Positions 13,802 to 20,039 of a stretch of DNA of 20,109 nucleotides are shown here, piece by piece (position 1 is the stretch's first letter; each line of letters opens with the position of its first letter). Origin of the DNA: a virus. The notes under the pieces are model-generated. The model was not told where the DNA came from and did not search any database. It worked only from the letters and a program-made list of their open reading frames with translations. The stretch spans positions 1 through 20,109 of the IMG/VR virus record IMGVR_UViG_3300032117_000194; one strand, given 5' to 3'. Position numbers and translations under genes: made by a program.

Positions 13802-15259
13802 ATGCGAACTGCTACAATTATAATTAAAGATGAAGTTAATATCAAAATAGAAGGACTCGAGCTTGATGTCCGTAAAAAATTGGTTAATACTTTTAAGTAC
13901 GAAATGCCAGGGGCTAGATATCAACCTGCGGTTAGACTTGGTCGGTGGGATGGCAAAGTAGCATACTTTCAAATGGGCGGTAGCACTTATACAAACCTAC
14001 TACCTGAAATTATTCCTATATTAGAAAACTATAACTATGACGTTGAGCTTGATGATCTTCGTGATTATTCTACTACTTTTGATTTTGAGCGAGTAACCGA
14101 AGATACTTTTGCTCATATCAATTGGGGCAAGGGCCATCCCATGGAAGGCCAACCTATTAAACTTCGCGACTATCAAGTAGAAATTATTAATAACTTTTTA
14201 GAAAATCCGCAAAGCATACAAGAAATTGCCACTGGCGCTGGCAAGACTATTATGACAGCGGCATTGAGTCAGCGTTGTGAACAGCATGGCAGAACTATCG
14301 TAATTGTCCCTAATAAGAGCTTGGTAACCCAAACAGAAAAAGATTATCGCGGATTAGGATTAGATGTTGGTGTTTACTTTGGCGACAGAAAAGAATGGGG
14401 CAAGACACATACTATTTGTACTTGGCAATCATTGAACATTCTAATGAAGAATACTAAAGCAGGCGCCGAAGTTACTATACAAGATTTTATCGAAGGCGTA
14501 GTATGTATTATGGTCGATGAAGTACATATGGCCAAAGCAGATGCGCTTAAAACACTATTGACAACAATTATGTCTAAGGTACCTATCCGTTGGGGATTGA
14601 CTGGTACAGTACCTAAGGAAGCATTTGAATTTCAAGCATTAAAATGTAGTTTAGGTCCTGTTATTAATCAACTTAGTGCTAGTGAGCTACAGGATCGCGG
14701 TGTCCTAGCACAATGTCACGTAAACGTTGTACAGTTAGTAGACCACGCAGAGTTTTCAAACTATCAAAGTGAGTTAAAGTTCTTATTAGAAGAACCTGAT
14801 AGACTTGATACTATAGCGCAATTAGTTGATAAAGTTAATGCCACAGGCAATACATTAGTCTTAGTGGATCGTGTAGCCGCAGGACACGCCATTGTAGAAC
14901 GATTAGGCGACAAAGCTGTATTTGTAAGCGGAGCAACAAAAGGAACCAAGCGAGATGAAGAATATGCGGAAGTGGCAACGGCCACTGGAAAAGTTATTGT
15001 GGCTACCTACGGTGTTGCTGCTGTTGGTATTAATATACCCCGTATCTTTAATCTTGTTCTTGTTGAACCTGGTAAATCTTTTGTGCGAGTTATTCAATCG
15101 ATTGGTCGGGGTATTCGTAAAGCAGAAGACAAAGACTTCGTCCAAATCTGGGACGTCACCAGCACCTGTAAATTCGCACGACGACATTTAACCAAGCGTA
15201 AACAGTTTTATAGAGAAGCAAACTACCCATTCACACAAGAGAAACTGGAATGGAAATAA
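13802..15259 (+). CDS. uvsW: UvsW-like SF2 helicase
   Basis: This helicase unwinds R-loops and branched recombination intermediates and helps switch T4 from origin- to recombination-dependent replication. I chose the ATG at 13802 because the promoter's expected start lies at about 13800; an ATG at 13796 would add two residues. In the 485-residue protein the N-terminal region has RYQPAVRLGRWDGKV, matching the UvsW RF..R.GNWDGRI region. Helicase motifs follow: Walker A ATGAGKT (143-149), IVIVPNKSL (Ia), DEVH (239-242), GLTGT (265-269), VATYGVAAVGIN (V) and VIQSIGRGIRK (VI). T4 UvsW is a similar length (about 500). The gene ends tail-to-tail against the reverse-strand HNH gene. Confidence 0.92.
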   Translation: MRTATIIIKDEVNIKIEGLELDVRKKLVNTFKYEMPGARYQPAVRLGRWDGKVAYFQMGGSTYTNLLPEIIPILENYNYDVELDDLRDYSTTFDFERVTEDTFAHINWGKGHPMEGQPIKLRDYQVEIINNFLENPQSIQEIATGAGKTIMTAALSQRCEQHGRTIVIVPNKSLVTQTEKDYRGLGLDVGVYFGDRKEWGKTHTICTWQSLNILMKNTKAGAEVTIQDFIEGVVCIMVDEVHMAKADALKTLLTTIMSKVPIRWGLTGTVPKEAFEFQALKCSLGPVINQLSASELQDRGVLAQCHVNVVQLVDHAEFSNYQSELKFLLEEPDRLDTIAQLVDKVNATGNTLVLVDRVAAGHAIVERLGDKAVFVSGATKGTKRDEEYAEVATATGKVIVATYGVAAVGINIPRIFNLVLVEPGKSFVRVIQSIGRGIRKAEDKDFVQIWDVTSTCKFARRHLTKRKQFYREANYPFTQEKLEWK

Positions 15260-15877
15260 TTACAGGTAACGCCAGCCACTAACTCCGCGAGTAATTCTTC
15301 CTCGTAATGCAGGTGGAGATAAATTATATGCGTTGGCTGCTTCGATAGTACTATTAAATATTTCACCTAGCGGAGAAATACACGCTTTAATATGAGAAAT
15401 AGCTAATAATTTTTTTGATTCTGCGGTATGCGATTTATTTTTGAATCCAGATACTCTGCCCATTGATTTGCGAGAAAGAATTTCTCTAGATGACTTAGTA
15501 TGTTTTGGTTTACCTTTAGTTAGTTTTGAATGAGCAGTGGCAGCATCTCGTTTAAGCATCTCAAATATACGGGAAGAACAAGAATGTCGGGTATGTTTAG
15601 TAGTAGCAATAGTCATCAAATGAGCCGCCTTGACCATTTGATGTTGAGCTTTGCCGTCAACCATTTTAGTTAATAGCAAATGACATATAAAATGTTCTCT
15701 AGCTGTTAAATATACTAAATTATCAACGGTGTTAGTTCCGCCAAGAGCTTTTGGAATGATGTGATGTTTTTCAGTATAACCGAATAACTTTTTGGCATCT
15801 TTCCTTGTAGAAGCTCTTGACTTAGCCCGGTTGACTATGTTATAGTAGCATATGGTGTATTTGTTTTTGAGATACAT
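15260..15877 (-). CDS. HNH homing endonuclease (reverse strand)
   Basis: This 205-residue protein is encoded opposite to its neighbours. Motifs: an HNH core EKHHIIPKALGGTNTVDNLV with HH at 38-39 and Asn53, then LTAREHFICHLLL with His62; NUMOD3-like DNA-binding repeats (KGKPKHTKSSREILSRK, KNKSHTAESKKLLA); and an intron-encoded-nuclease-repeat-like tail (ISPLGEIFNSTIEAANAYN). Its stop directly abuts the uvsW stop with no base between, so it seems inserted between uvsW and the following operon. A TAAATA box stands 7 bases before its ATG without a ribosome site. Homing sites are probably in uvsW or the gene downstream; this is inferred. Confidence 0.88.
   Translation of the reverse strand: MYLKNKYTICYYNIVNRAKSRASTRKDAKKLFGYTEKHHIIPKALGGTNTVDNLVYLTAREHFICHLLLTKMVDGKAQHQMVKAAHLMTIATTKHTRHSCSSRIFEMLKRDAATAHSKLTKGKPKHTKSSREILSRKSMGRVSGFKNKSHTAESKKLLAISHIKACISPLGEIFNSTIEAANAYNLSPPALRGRITRGVSGWRYL
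15817..15846 (+). promoter_or_regulatory. Possible sigma-70 promoter TTGACT-N18-TATAGT inside the HNH gene
   Basis: The -35 is at 15817-15822 and the -10 at 15841-15846, with an extended TGT before the -10. It would drive the small-protein operon from 15908, with a leader of about 55 bases. It lies antisense within the first codons of the HNH gene. Confidence 0.4.
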
Positions 15878-15884
15878 ATAATTT

Positions 15885-15890
15885 TATTTA
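15885..15890 (-). promoter_or_regulatory. Late-promoter-like TAAATA upstream of the reverse-strand HNH gene
   Basis: On the reverse strand TAAATA lies 7 bases before the ATG, the same arrangement as before the terminase and the 755-residue gene. A second TAAATA is at 15900-15905. There is no Shine-Dalgarno sequence. Confidence 0.4.
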
Positions 15891-15907
15891 TTAAGGACTT
15901 ATTTACC

Positions 15908-16408
15908 TTGCGCATTTTAACATTAGACAACGAGCCTTACGATTTAGATCATCTTCCAGAAGAAATTGATGATATGCGATTTAGTATTTTAGATAATAGT
16001 AATCCGCAAGACCCAGATTATCATTATATTCCATTGATATTTCTTGAAAGTTTTAATGCGCCAGCACTAGTATTACGCATTGGCGACCATAAAGTTAGAA
16101 TGCCGGTAGACTGGCAACTACTAATCGGCGAGCCAGATTTTGGCGACTTGGAAGTTATTCCATTGTCAGCATTAAACGATAGAGGATTTAAAGCGTTTCA
16201 GTTTAACCCAATTACAAGTTTCCGTCCAAGTTTTCTTGATGTAGAAATACTAGATGTGTATCAAGATGTAGCTTGGTATGCGCCTAAATTAAAGAACGGA
16301 CAGATGCTATGCGTTCCGTTAGGCGAAGGTAAAGAACCTGAGTGTGTCTATTTTGTTAAGGATATTAGTCGCACTTGTGAAGTAGTAGATTATAATAAGG
16401 CATTCTAA
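15908..16408 (+). CDS. Conserved T4-like phage protein of unknown function (166 aa), TTG start
   Basis: The start is TTG, supported by AAGGA (15893-15897) 10 bases upstream and by coding character before the first in-frame ATG (15974): TLDNEPYDLDHLPEEIDD looks like part of the fold. Similar proteins with an N-terminal LDNEPY..DHLPEEIDD occur in environmental T4-like phages as I recall, without known function. The protein is acidic with EVIPLSALNDRGFKAFQFNP and LDVYQDVAWY segments. No catalytic motif is visible. It begins the overlapping operon that continues to 18906. Confidence 0.75.
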   Translation: MRILTLDNEPYDLDHLPEEIDDMRFSILDNSNPQDPDYHYIPLIFLESFNAPALVLRIGDHKVRMPVDWQLLIGEPDFGDLEVIPLSALNDRGFKAFQFNPITSFRPSFLDVEILDVYQDVAWYAPKLKNGQMLCVPLGEGKEPECVYFVKDISRTCEVVDYNKAF

Positions 16409-16626
16409 TGGACCAATATAAAACGTCAGATACTATAGACACAGGCACAGTAAAACCTGTTACAAAAACTCCCGAGCAAAAAACTATCGAATCGCTTCAG
16501 GTAAGCATTAAAGAATTAAACGCTCGTATAGATACACAGTACAAACTTGTAGATAAATTGGTTCGTGATATTAAGCGAATTAAGGATCAAATTAGTGTTA
16601 TAGCAGGAAAATTACCTCGTGGATAA
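16408..16626 (+). CDS. Small coiled-coil protein (72 aa)
   Basis: The ATG overlaps the previous stop (TAATG). Residues 25-66 form heptad-like repeats (TIESLQVSIKELNARIDTQ, LVDKLVRDIKRIKDQISV) that predict a coiled coil. The N-terminal 24 residues are Thr-rich and probably disordered. The function is unknown; such a protein may bridge replication or transcription proteins, but nothing decides this. Confidence 0.7.
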   Translation: MDQYKTSDTIDTGTVKPVTKTPEQKTIESLQVSIKELNARIDTQYKLVDKLVRDIKRIKDQISVIAGKLPRG

Positions 16627-17074
16627 GTTACATATTTCAAATGAAATGGCACAATTCGATAAAAAGAATCGTGATTTTTACGATAGCCTTACTGACGAAG
16701 AGCGTAAAAAATGTTGTAAATCGCTATTTCCGTTTATCCGATGGAACAGTAGTGTAGTTGGTAATAGCGATTTACAACATTTTTATCTTGTTGCTACTAA
16801 CGAGCGTCATAATAAACATTTCTTTAACTTAAATAAACATCCAAATTTACAATGGCTCGTGGGAACTACAGTAAGCCCAGATTTAGGAGTTTTCCGTCAT
16901 AATTGGATAGCTCCAAAGAAAAAAGAACCAGGCGCAGGTAGCATTAAGAAGCAGTTAGCAGAACTATATCCGCATTTAAAAGATGATGAAATAGAAGTCA
17001 TGGCAATGATTAATACTAAAAAAGATATAGACGAATATTTAAAATTATTAGGACAGGAGACTAAGAAAAAATGA
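16619..17074 (+). CDS. 62: Probable clamp-loader small subunit, gp62-like
   Basis: The GTG start at 16619 overlaps the upstream gene by eight bases and has AGGA 10 bases before it; the next ATG (16646) has no ribosome site. In the 151-residue protein, the order FDKKNRDFYDSLTDEERKK, LFPFIRWNSSV, SDLQHFYLVATNER, W-rich middle and RHNWIAPKKK, then LYPHLKDDEIEVM..INTKKDIDEYLK resembles the layout of small phage clamp-loader subunits, which pair with gp44 to load the sliding clamp gp45. The match is by pattern memory, not a catalytic motif, so it is tentative. A perfect 22-bp inverted repeat lies within the gene. Confidence 0.5.
   Translation: MDKLHISNEMAQFDKKNRDFYDSLTDEERKKCCKSLFPFIRWNSSVVGNSDLQHFYLVATNERHNKHFFNLNKHPNLQWLVGTTVSPDLGVFRHNWIAPKKKEPGAGSIKKQLAELYPHLKDDEIEVMAMINTKKDIDEYLKLLGQETKKK
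16707..16784 (+). repeat. Perfect 22-bp inverted repeat inside the gp62-like gene
   Basis: The left arm at 16707-16728 (five A, then TGTTGTAAATCGCTATT) is the exact reverse complement of 16763-16784. Beyond one mismatch, three further pairs extend it. The spacer is 34 bases. Both arms are in coding sequence (reading KKCCKSLF and NSDLQHFY). It would form a long hairpin in RNA or a cruciform in DNA. Confidence 0.9.
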
Positions 17075-17304
17075 TTTGGCCATTCAAAAAAGAAGCAGCA
17101 GTTCCAGAATTTAAAGGTATATTCTTTACAGATACCAACGGTGATAAATGGTTTTACAAACCCGTAAAACATATTACGGCCCTTGAAGTTGCTAAACTAT
17201 TGCCAGTATTTGGGGCAAGCTATACCAACAATGTTGACCGTATTGCTTATATTAAAGCTGAAAAACTTGAAAGACATTTTGTAATTAATCTAGAAAACGA
17301 ATGA
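17071..17304 (+). CDS. Hypothetical protein (77 aa)
   Basis: The ATG overlaps the previous stop (ATGA), and its own stop overlaps the next ATG, so it is a fully coupled operon member. It starts MIWPFKKEAAVPEF and continues with a beta-rich GIFFTDTNGDKWFYKPVKH segment and a helical LEVAKLLPVF stretch. The N-terminal IWPFKK looks like short membrane-proximal leaders in phage proteins but there is no membrane segment. Function unknown. Confidence 0.7.
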   Translation: MIWPFKKEAAVPEFKGIFFTDTNGDKWFYKPVKHITALEVAKLLPVFGASYTNNVDRIAYIKAEKLERHFVINLENE

Positions 17305-17975
17305 GCTATACTTGTCGTTATTGTAAGAAAAGTTTCTCCCGCGAAAATACTCTTGCGGTCCATGTTTGCGAACCAAAGAAACGAATTCAAGAACAAAACG
17401 AAACTGGTGTGCGTTTAGGCTTCAACGCATATTTAAAATTTTACGAAATAACACAAGGCTCAGCTAAAACAAAAACATTCGAAGACTTTGCTGAATCACC
17501 GTACTACAGAGCTTTTGTAAAATTTGGTTGGTATTGCGTTAGTATTCGCGCTATCAATCCTGCTCGTTTTACAGAATGGGTTTTAAAGAATAATAAAAAA
17601 ATTGACTACTGGTGTAAAGATAGTATCTATGGCGAATATCTTTTATTTTACTTAAAAGTTGAAACTATGGAAGATGCTTTAGCTAGAGCACTAGAATATT
17701 CTATAAAGTGGGCCGAAGAAAAAGGAGCGCCATCTTGTGATTATTTGCGATACGGCAATCACAATATTATAACTAACGCTATTGTTAATGGCCGTATTAG
17801 TCCGTGGGTACTATATAACTGTGAATCGGGTCAAAAGTTTTTATCTGAAATGAGTACCGAACATCAAAGTATGGTATGGCCGTATATCGATCCAGATATT
17901 TGGCAAAAGAAATTAAAAGAAGACCCAGCTAATCGTATCGAAGCACAGGAACTATTAAAGAAAGCAGGTTGGTGA
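17301..17975 (+). CDS. Conserved phage protein with N-terminal zinc finger
   Basis: This 224-residue protein begins MSYTCRYCKKSFSRENTLAV, with Cys5, Cys8, His21 and Cys23 forming a C2HC finger of the C2H2 class. The rest has conserved Trp/Tyr-rich blocks (AFVKFGWYCVSI, WVLKNNKKIDYWCKDS, LRYGNHNIITNAIVNGRISPW) and ends in ELLKKAGW. I recall related proteins in environmental T4-like phages without assigned function. The finger suggests nucleic-acid or protein binding. Its position in an operon with a probable clamp-loader subunit and a polymerase-like protein hints at a replication or transcription role. Confidence 0.75.
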   Translation: MSYTCRYCKKSFSRENTLAVHVCEPKKRIQEQNETGVRLGFNAYLKFYEITQGSAKTKTFEDFAESPYYRAFVKFGWYCVSIRAINPARFTEWVLKNNKKIDYWCKDSIYGEYLLFYLKVETMEDALARALEYSIKWAEEKGAPSCDYLRYGNHNIITNAIVNGRISPWVLYNCESGQKFLSEMSTEHQSMVWPYIDPDIWQKKLKEDPANRIEAQELLKKAGW

Positions 17976-18343
17976 TGACAACGCTAACAATTATTTTATT
18001 AGCACTATTTGGGATTAAACATTTTATATGTGACTTCTGGCTACAGTTTCCTTATATGTTATCAGAAAAAGGAATATACGGAGCAGAAGGCGGTAGACAT
18101 CATGCGTTACTTCATACCGCCGGAACTTTTTTAGTATTGGCTGTAGCTATTCCATCTATCGAGTTAGCAGTTATATTAGGATTTTTAGATGGCATCATCC
18201 ATTATCATATTGATTGGGTCAAAACAAATCTTGCTCGAGACTATACACCCAACGACAAAGAGTTTTGGATATTACACGGCGCCGATCAAGGGCTACATTA
18301 CTTGACTTATATTGGAATTATTGCTATACTAGTGCTACTATGA
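17975..18343 (+). CDS. DUF3307-type integral membrane protein
   Basis: I chose the ATG at 17975 (overlapping the previous TGA); TTG and GTG codons just upstream are in frame but unnecessary. The 122-residue protein has three or more hydrophobic segments (TIILLALFGIKHFICDFWL, then FLVLAVAIPSIELAVILGFL, and YIGIIAILVLL) separated by conserved polar motifs: KHFICDFWLQ, HHALLHT, HYHIDWVKT and HGADQGLHYLTY. This His/Asp pattern is that of DUF3307 proteins, found in bacteria and phages, whose function is not established. Its 3' end contains a promoter-like sequence for the next gene. Confidence 0.75.
   Translation: MTTLTIILLALFGIKHFICDFWLQFPYMLSEKGIYGAEGGRHHALLHTAGTFLVLAVAIPSIELAVILGFLDGIIHYHIDWVKTNLARDYTPNDKEFWILHGADQGLHYLTYIGIIAILVLL
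18302..18330 (+). promoter_or_regulatory. Possible promoter TTGACT-N17-TGC-TATACT ahead of the PolIII-alpha-like gene
   Basis: The -35 (18302-18307) and extended -10 (18325-18330) sit inside the membrane protein gene. The expected start would be about 18337, within 3 bases of the ATG at 18340, again giving a nearly leaderless message. It could be a chance match in coding DNA. Confidence 0.5.
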
Positions 18344-18906
18344 GCGCAGATATTGATATCGATTTAGCTGACAGAGAACAAGTTTTAAAACTTATTCAAG
18401 CTATTCCTGCCAGGCAGATCACACAAAATCAAGTCAGACGTCACGCATCAGGTGTATATGTTACTGATATTCCGTATGACCCAGTAAATGAATGTGCGGC
18501 TATCGATTACGAGGAAGCCGAACAACGAGGATATTTTAAAATTGACTTACTTAATATGTCAGTTTATCAATTAGTTAAATCTCCTGAACATTATCGAGCA
18601 ATGCTAGATAAACAACCGCCGTGGGAAAGACTATGGACTGACCCCGAGTGGGCTAAACAGTTAGTACATATTGGAAATTATACAGACTTGTTAAGTAAAA
18701 TGAAGCCAGATTCAATACCAAGAATGGCGGCATTTATCGCGATTATTAGGCCAGGTAAGGCCCACTTACAAAATAAACCTTGGAAGGAAATCTTTGAAAC
18801 TGTTTGGGACGGGGATGATTCTAAAGGCTTTACATTCAAAAAGGCCCATTCAATTTCTTACAGCGTCTTGGTGGCGTTGCACATGAATTTATTGTCAGAA
18901 AAATAA
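18340..18906 (+). CDS. Miniature DNA polymerase III alpha-like protein (188 aa)
   Basis: I chose the ATG at 18340 (ATGA overlap with the upstream stop); an earlier in-frame ATG at 18214 lies inside the membrane gene. The protein carries, in order, short motifs of the bacterial C-family replicative polymerase: SADIDIDLADREQVL (2-16, like E. coli FDVDF...RDQVI with Asp401/Asp403), RRHASGVYVTDIP (33-45, like KHAGGVVIAP), GYFKIDLLNMSVYQL (64-78, like VKFDFLGLRTLTI with Asp555), MAAFIAIIRPGK (129-140, like IALVALFRPGP) and FTFKKAHSISYSVLVAL (164-180, like YGFNKSHSAAYALVSY). The intervening hundreds of residues are missing, yet the putative catalytic aspartates persist. It may be an accessory or regulatory derivative; activity is unproven. 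Confidence 0.7.
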   Translation: MSADIDIDLADREQVLKLIQAIPARQITQNQVRRHASGVYVTDIPYDPVNECAAIDYEEAEQRGYFKIDLLNMSVYQLVKSPEHYRAMLDKQPPWERLWTDPEWAKQLVHIGNYTDLLSKMKPDSIPRMAAFIAIIRPGKAHLQNKPWKEIFETVWDGDDSKGFTFKKAHSISYSVLVALHMNLLSEK

Positions 18907-18921
18907 CACAATGCGTTTTCT

Positions 18922-18932
18922 TAAATAAATAC
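18922..18932 (+). promoter_or_regulatory. Late-promoter-like TAAATAAATAC before the HNH gene
   Basis: Two overlapping TAAATA cores, including ATAAATAC, end about 15 bases before the HNH ATG. Unlike the other late-type boxes it is followed by a good ribosome site AAGGAG (18937-18942). Confidence 0.5.
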
Positions 18933-18947
18933 TTGTAAGGAGTAGTT

Positions 18948-19613
18948 ATGGGAAGACCAAAAGGCAGTCTAAGTAAAATATCAAAAATACAATATCCTCG
19001 TAAGTGTGAGCATTGCGATTATATCTCAAATAATCCGCAGATGTATCACTACCATAAGCAAATACACGAAGCGATACCAACTGGACAAATTTGTGATTTA
19101 GGATGTGGGCAGGTTGCCCTATTTAAAAACACTAATGGGAAATATTGTTGTCACAAAATATCTCATCAATGCCCTGCATCTGTTAAACGGGCGGTAGCCC
19201 GTGTTTCTAACGATTGGAAAAACGCAGACAATCGTAAAGAAAAAACTAGAGAAACATTTTTCAAGCATTGCTGCGGGCAACCAGGCCCGCTAGCAAAAAT
19301 GAGAGAAACTAAACTTAAAAAAACTAATATGCTTGATCCGCAAACCGCCAAGGATTATAGACATTATGCCCGACGTGTTAGAAGCAAAGCTCAGCAATGG
19401 GCCCGCGAACAAGGGTATGTATTAGGTCAGCAGACCTATCATGTGGATCATAAATTTAGTATTATGGATGCGTGGAATGCTGGTTTAAGTATAGAAATTG
19501 TAAATCACCCAGCAAATTTACAGATATTAGAAGCTAAGAAAAATAGTAGCAAGGGTATGAAAAGTAGTATTACTCTTAACGAACTAACAAACTTAATCCA
19601 TTCTACGGACTAA
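18948..19613 (+). CDS. HNH homing endonuclease with N-terminal zinc finger
   Basis: This 221-residue protein has AAGGAG 5 bases before its ATG. It begins MGRPKGSLSK (AT-hook-like), followed by a C2H2 finger CEHCDYISNNPQMYHYHKQIH and a further Cys/His-rich segment (ICDLGCG, YCCHKISHQC), then basic helices. The catalytic core is near the C-terminus: YHVDHKFSIMDAWNAG, then NHPANLQILEAKKNSSKG, where the VDH and NLQ.L motifs are typical of HNH nucleases. It stands after the polymerase-like gene and overlaps the reverse-strand gene by 21 bases at its 3' end. It is a free-standing homing enzyme by context. Confidence 0.85.
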   Translation: MGRPKGSLSKISKIQYPRKCEHCDYISNNPQMYHYHKQIHEAIPTGQICDLGCGQVALFKNTNGKYCCHKISHQCPASVKRAVARVSNDWKNADNRKEKTRETFFKHCCGQPGPLAKMRETKLKKTNMLDPQTAKDYRHYARRVRSKAQQWAREQGYVLGQQTYHVDHKFSIMDAWNAGLSIEIVNHPANLQILEAKKNSSKGMKSSITLNELTNLIHSTD

Positions 19614-19970
19614 AGTAATACTCTTTCGTTTACTTTTCTTGCGGCCCATTTCAGCTAAACTGCATACTGGGCCATGTAATATTTCGAGATCTTTGTTGAC
19701 AAAAGTACGCAAATAGCCCTTAAATGGGTGCCATTCTTGCTTTAGAAATATGTTAATAGGAATGCTACGATTGCTTTCCCACCACCAAATATTAGCTAAT
19801 TCTAAGAATAGCTTTTTTGCTTCTAAATCAGTGATACTGCCAAAGTCATAGATAGTAGTGACAGCATCATCTCTATTTTGTATAATCCCGACGTATTCTT
19901 GAGAAGCGTAAACACACAGCGTTATAAACGGGTATTTGTCGGTTAATTTTGTGAATATTTCTGAAGTCAT
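19593..19970 (-). CDS. Conserved phage protein of unknown function (125 aa, reverse strand)
   Basis: It is transcribed opposite to its neighbours and overlaps the end of the HNH gene. Features: VGIIQNRDDAVTTIYDFG, then FLELANIWWWESNRSIPINI, a Trp-rich motif, then HPFKGYLRTF, LHGPVCSL and a basic C-terminus GRKKSKRKSITLVRRMD. I recall this Trp-rich motif in proteins of T4-like marine phages, with no known function. The start at 19970 is preceded by TATACT only two bases away on the reverse strand, so the promoter is unclear. The intergenic region to the next gene holds a late-type box for the opposite direction. Confidence 0.75.
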   Translation of the reverse strand: MTSEIFTKLTDKYPFITLCVYASQEYVGIIQNRDDAVTTIYDFGSITDLEAKKLFLELANIWWWESNRSIPINIFLKQEWHPFKGYLRTFVNKDLEILHGPVCSLAEMGRKKSKRKSITLVRRMD

Positions 19971-20025
19971 CTAGTATAGTTATCGTTTGGAATATTTATG
20001 GTATAAAAATATCTCGTTAAATATC

Positions 20026-20037
20026 GCTAAATAATAT
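20026..20037 (+). promoter_or_regulatory. Late-promoter-like box GCTAAATAATAT, second copy
   Basis: This is identical over 12 bases to 5317-5328. The TAAATA core (20028-20033) ends 6 bases before the ATG at 20040, with no Shine-Dalgarno sequence. Confidence 0.6.
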
Positions 20038-20039
20038 GT

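Noticed and set aside
18214-18339. Earlier in-frame ATG for the polymerase-like gene
   Set aside because: It would overlap the membrane protein gene by 130 bases, and the added residues are Arg-rich and do not resemble the motif region.
19973-19978. TATACT on the reverse strand just before the 125-residue gene
   Set aside because: It is only two bases from the ATG, with no -35 or extended -10; transcription would start inside the gene, so it is not called a promoter.
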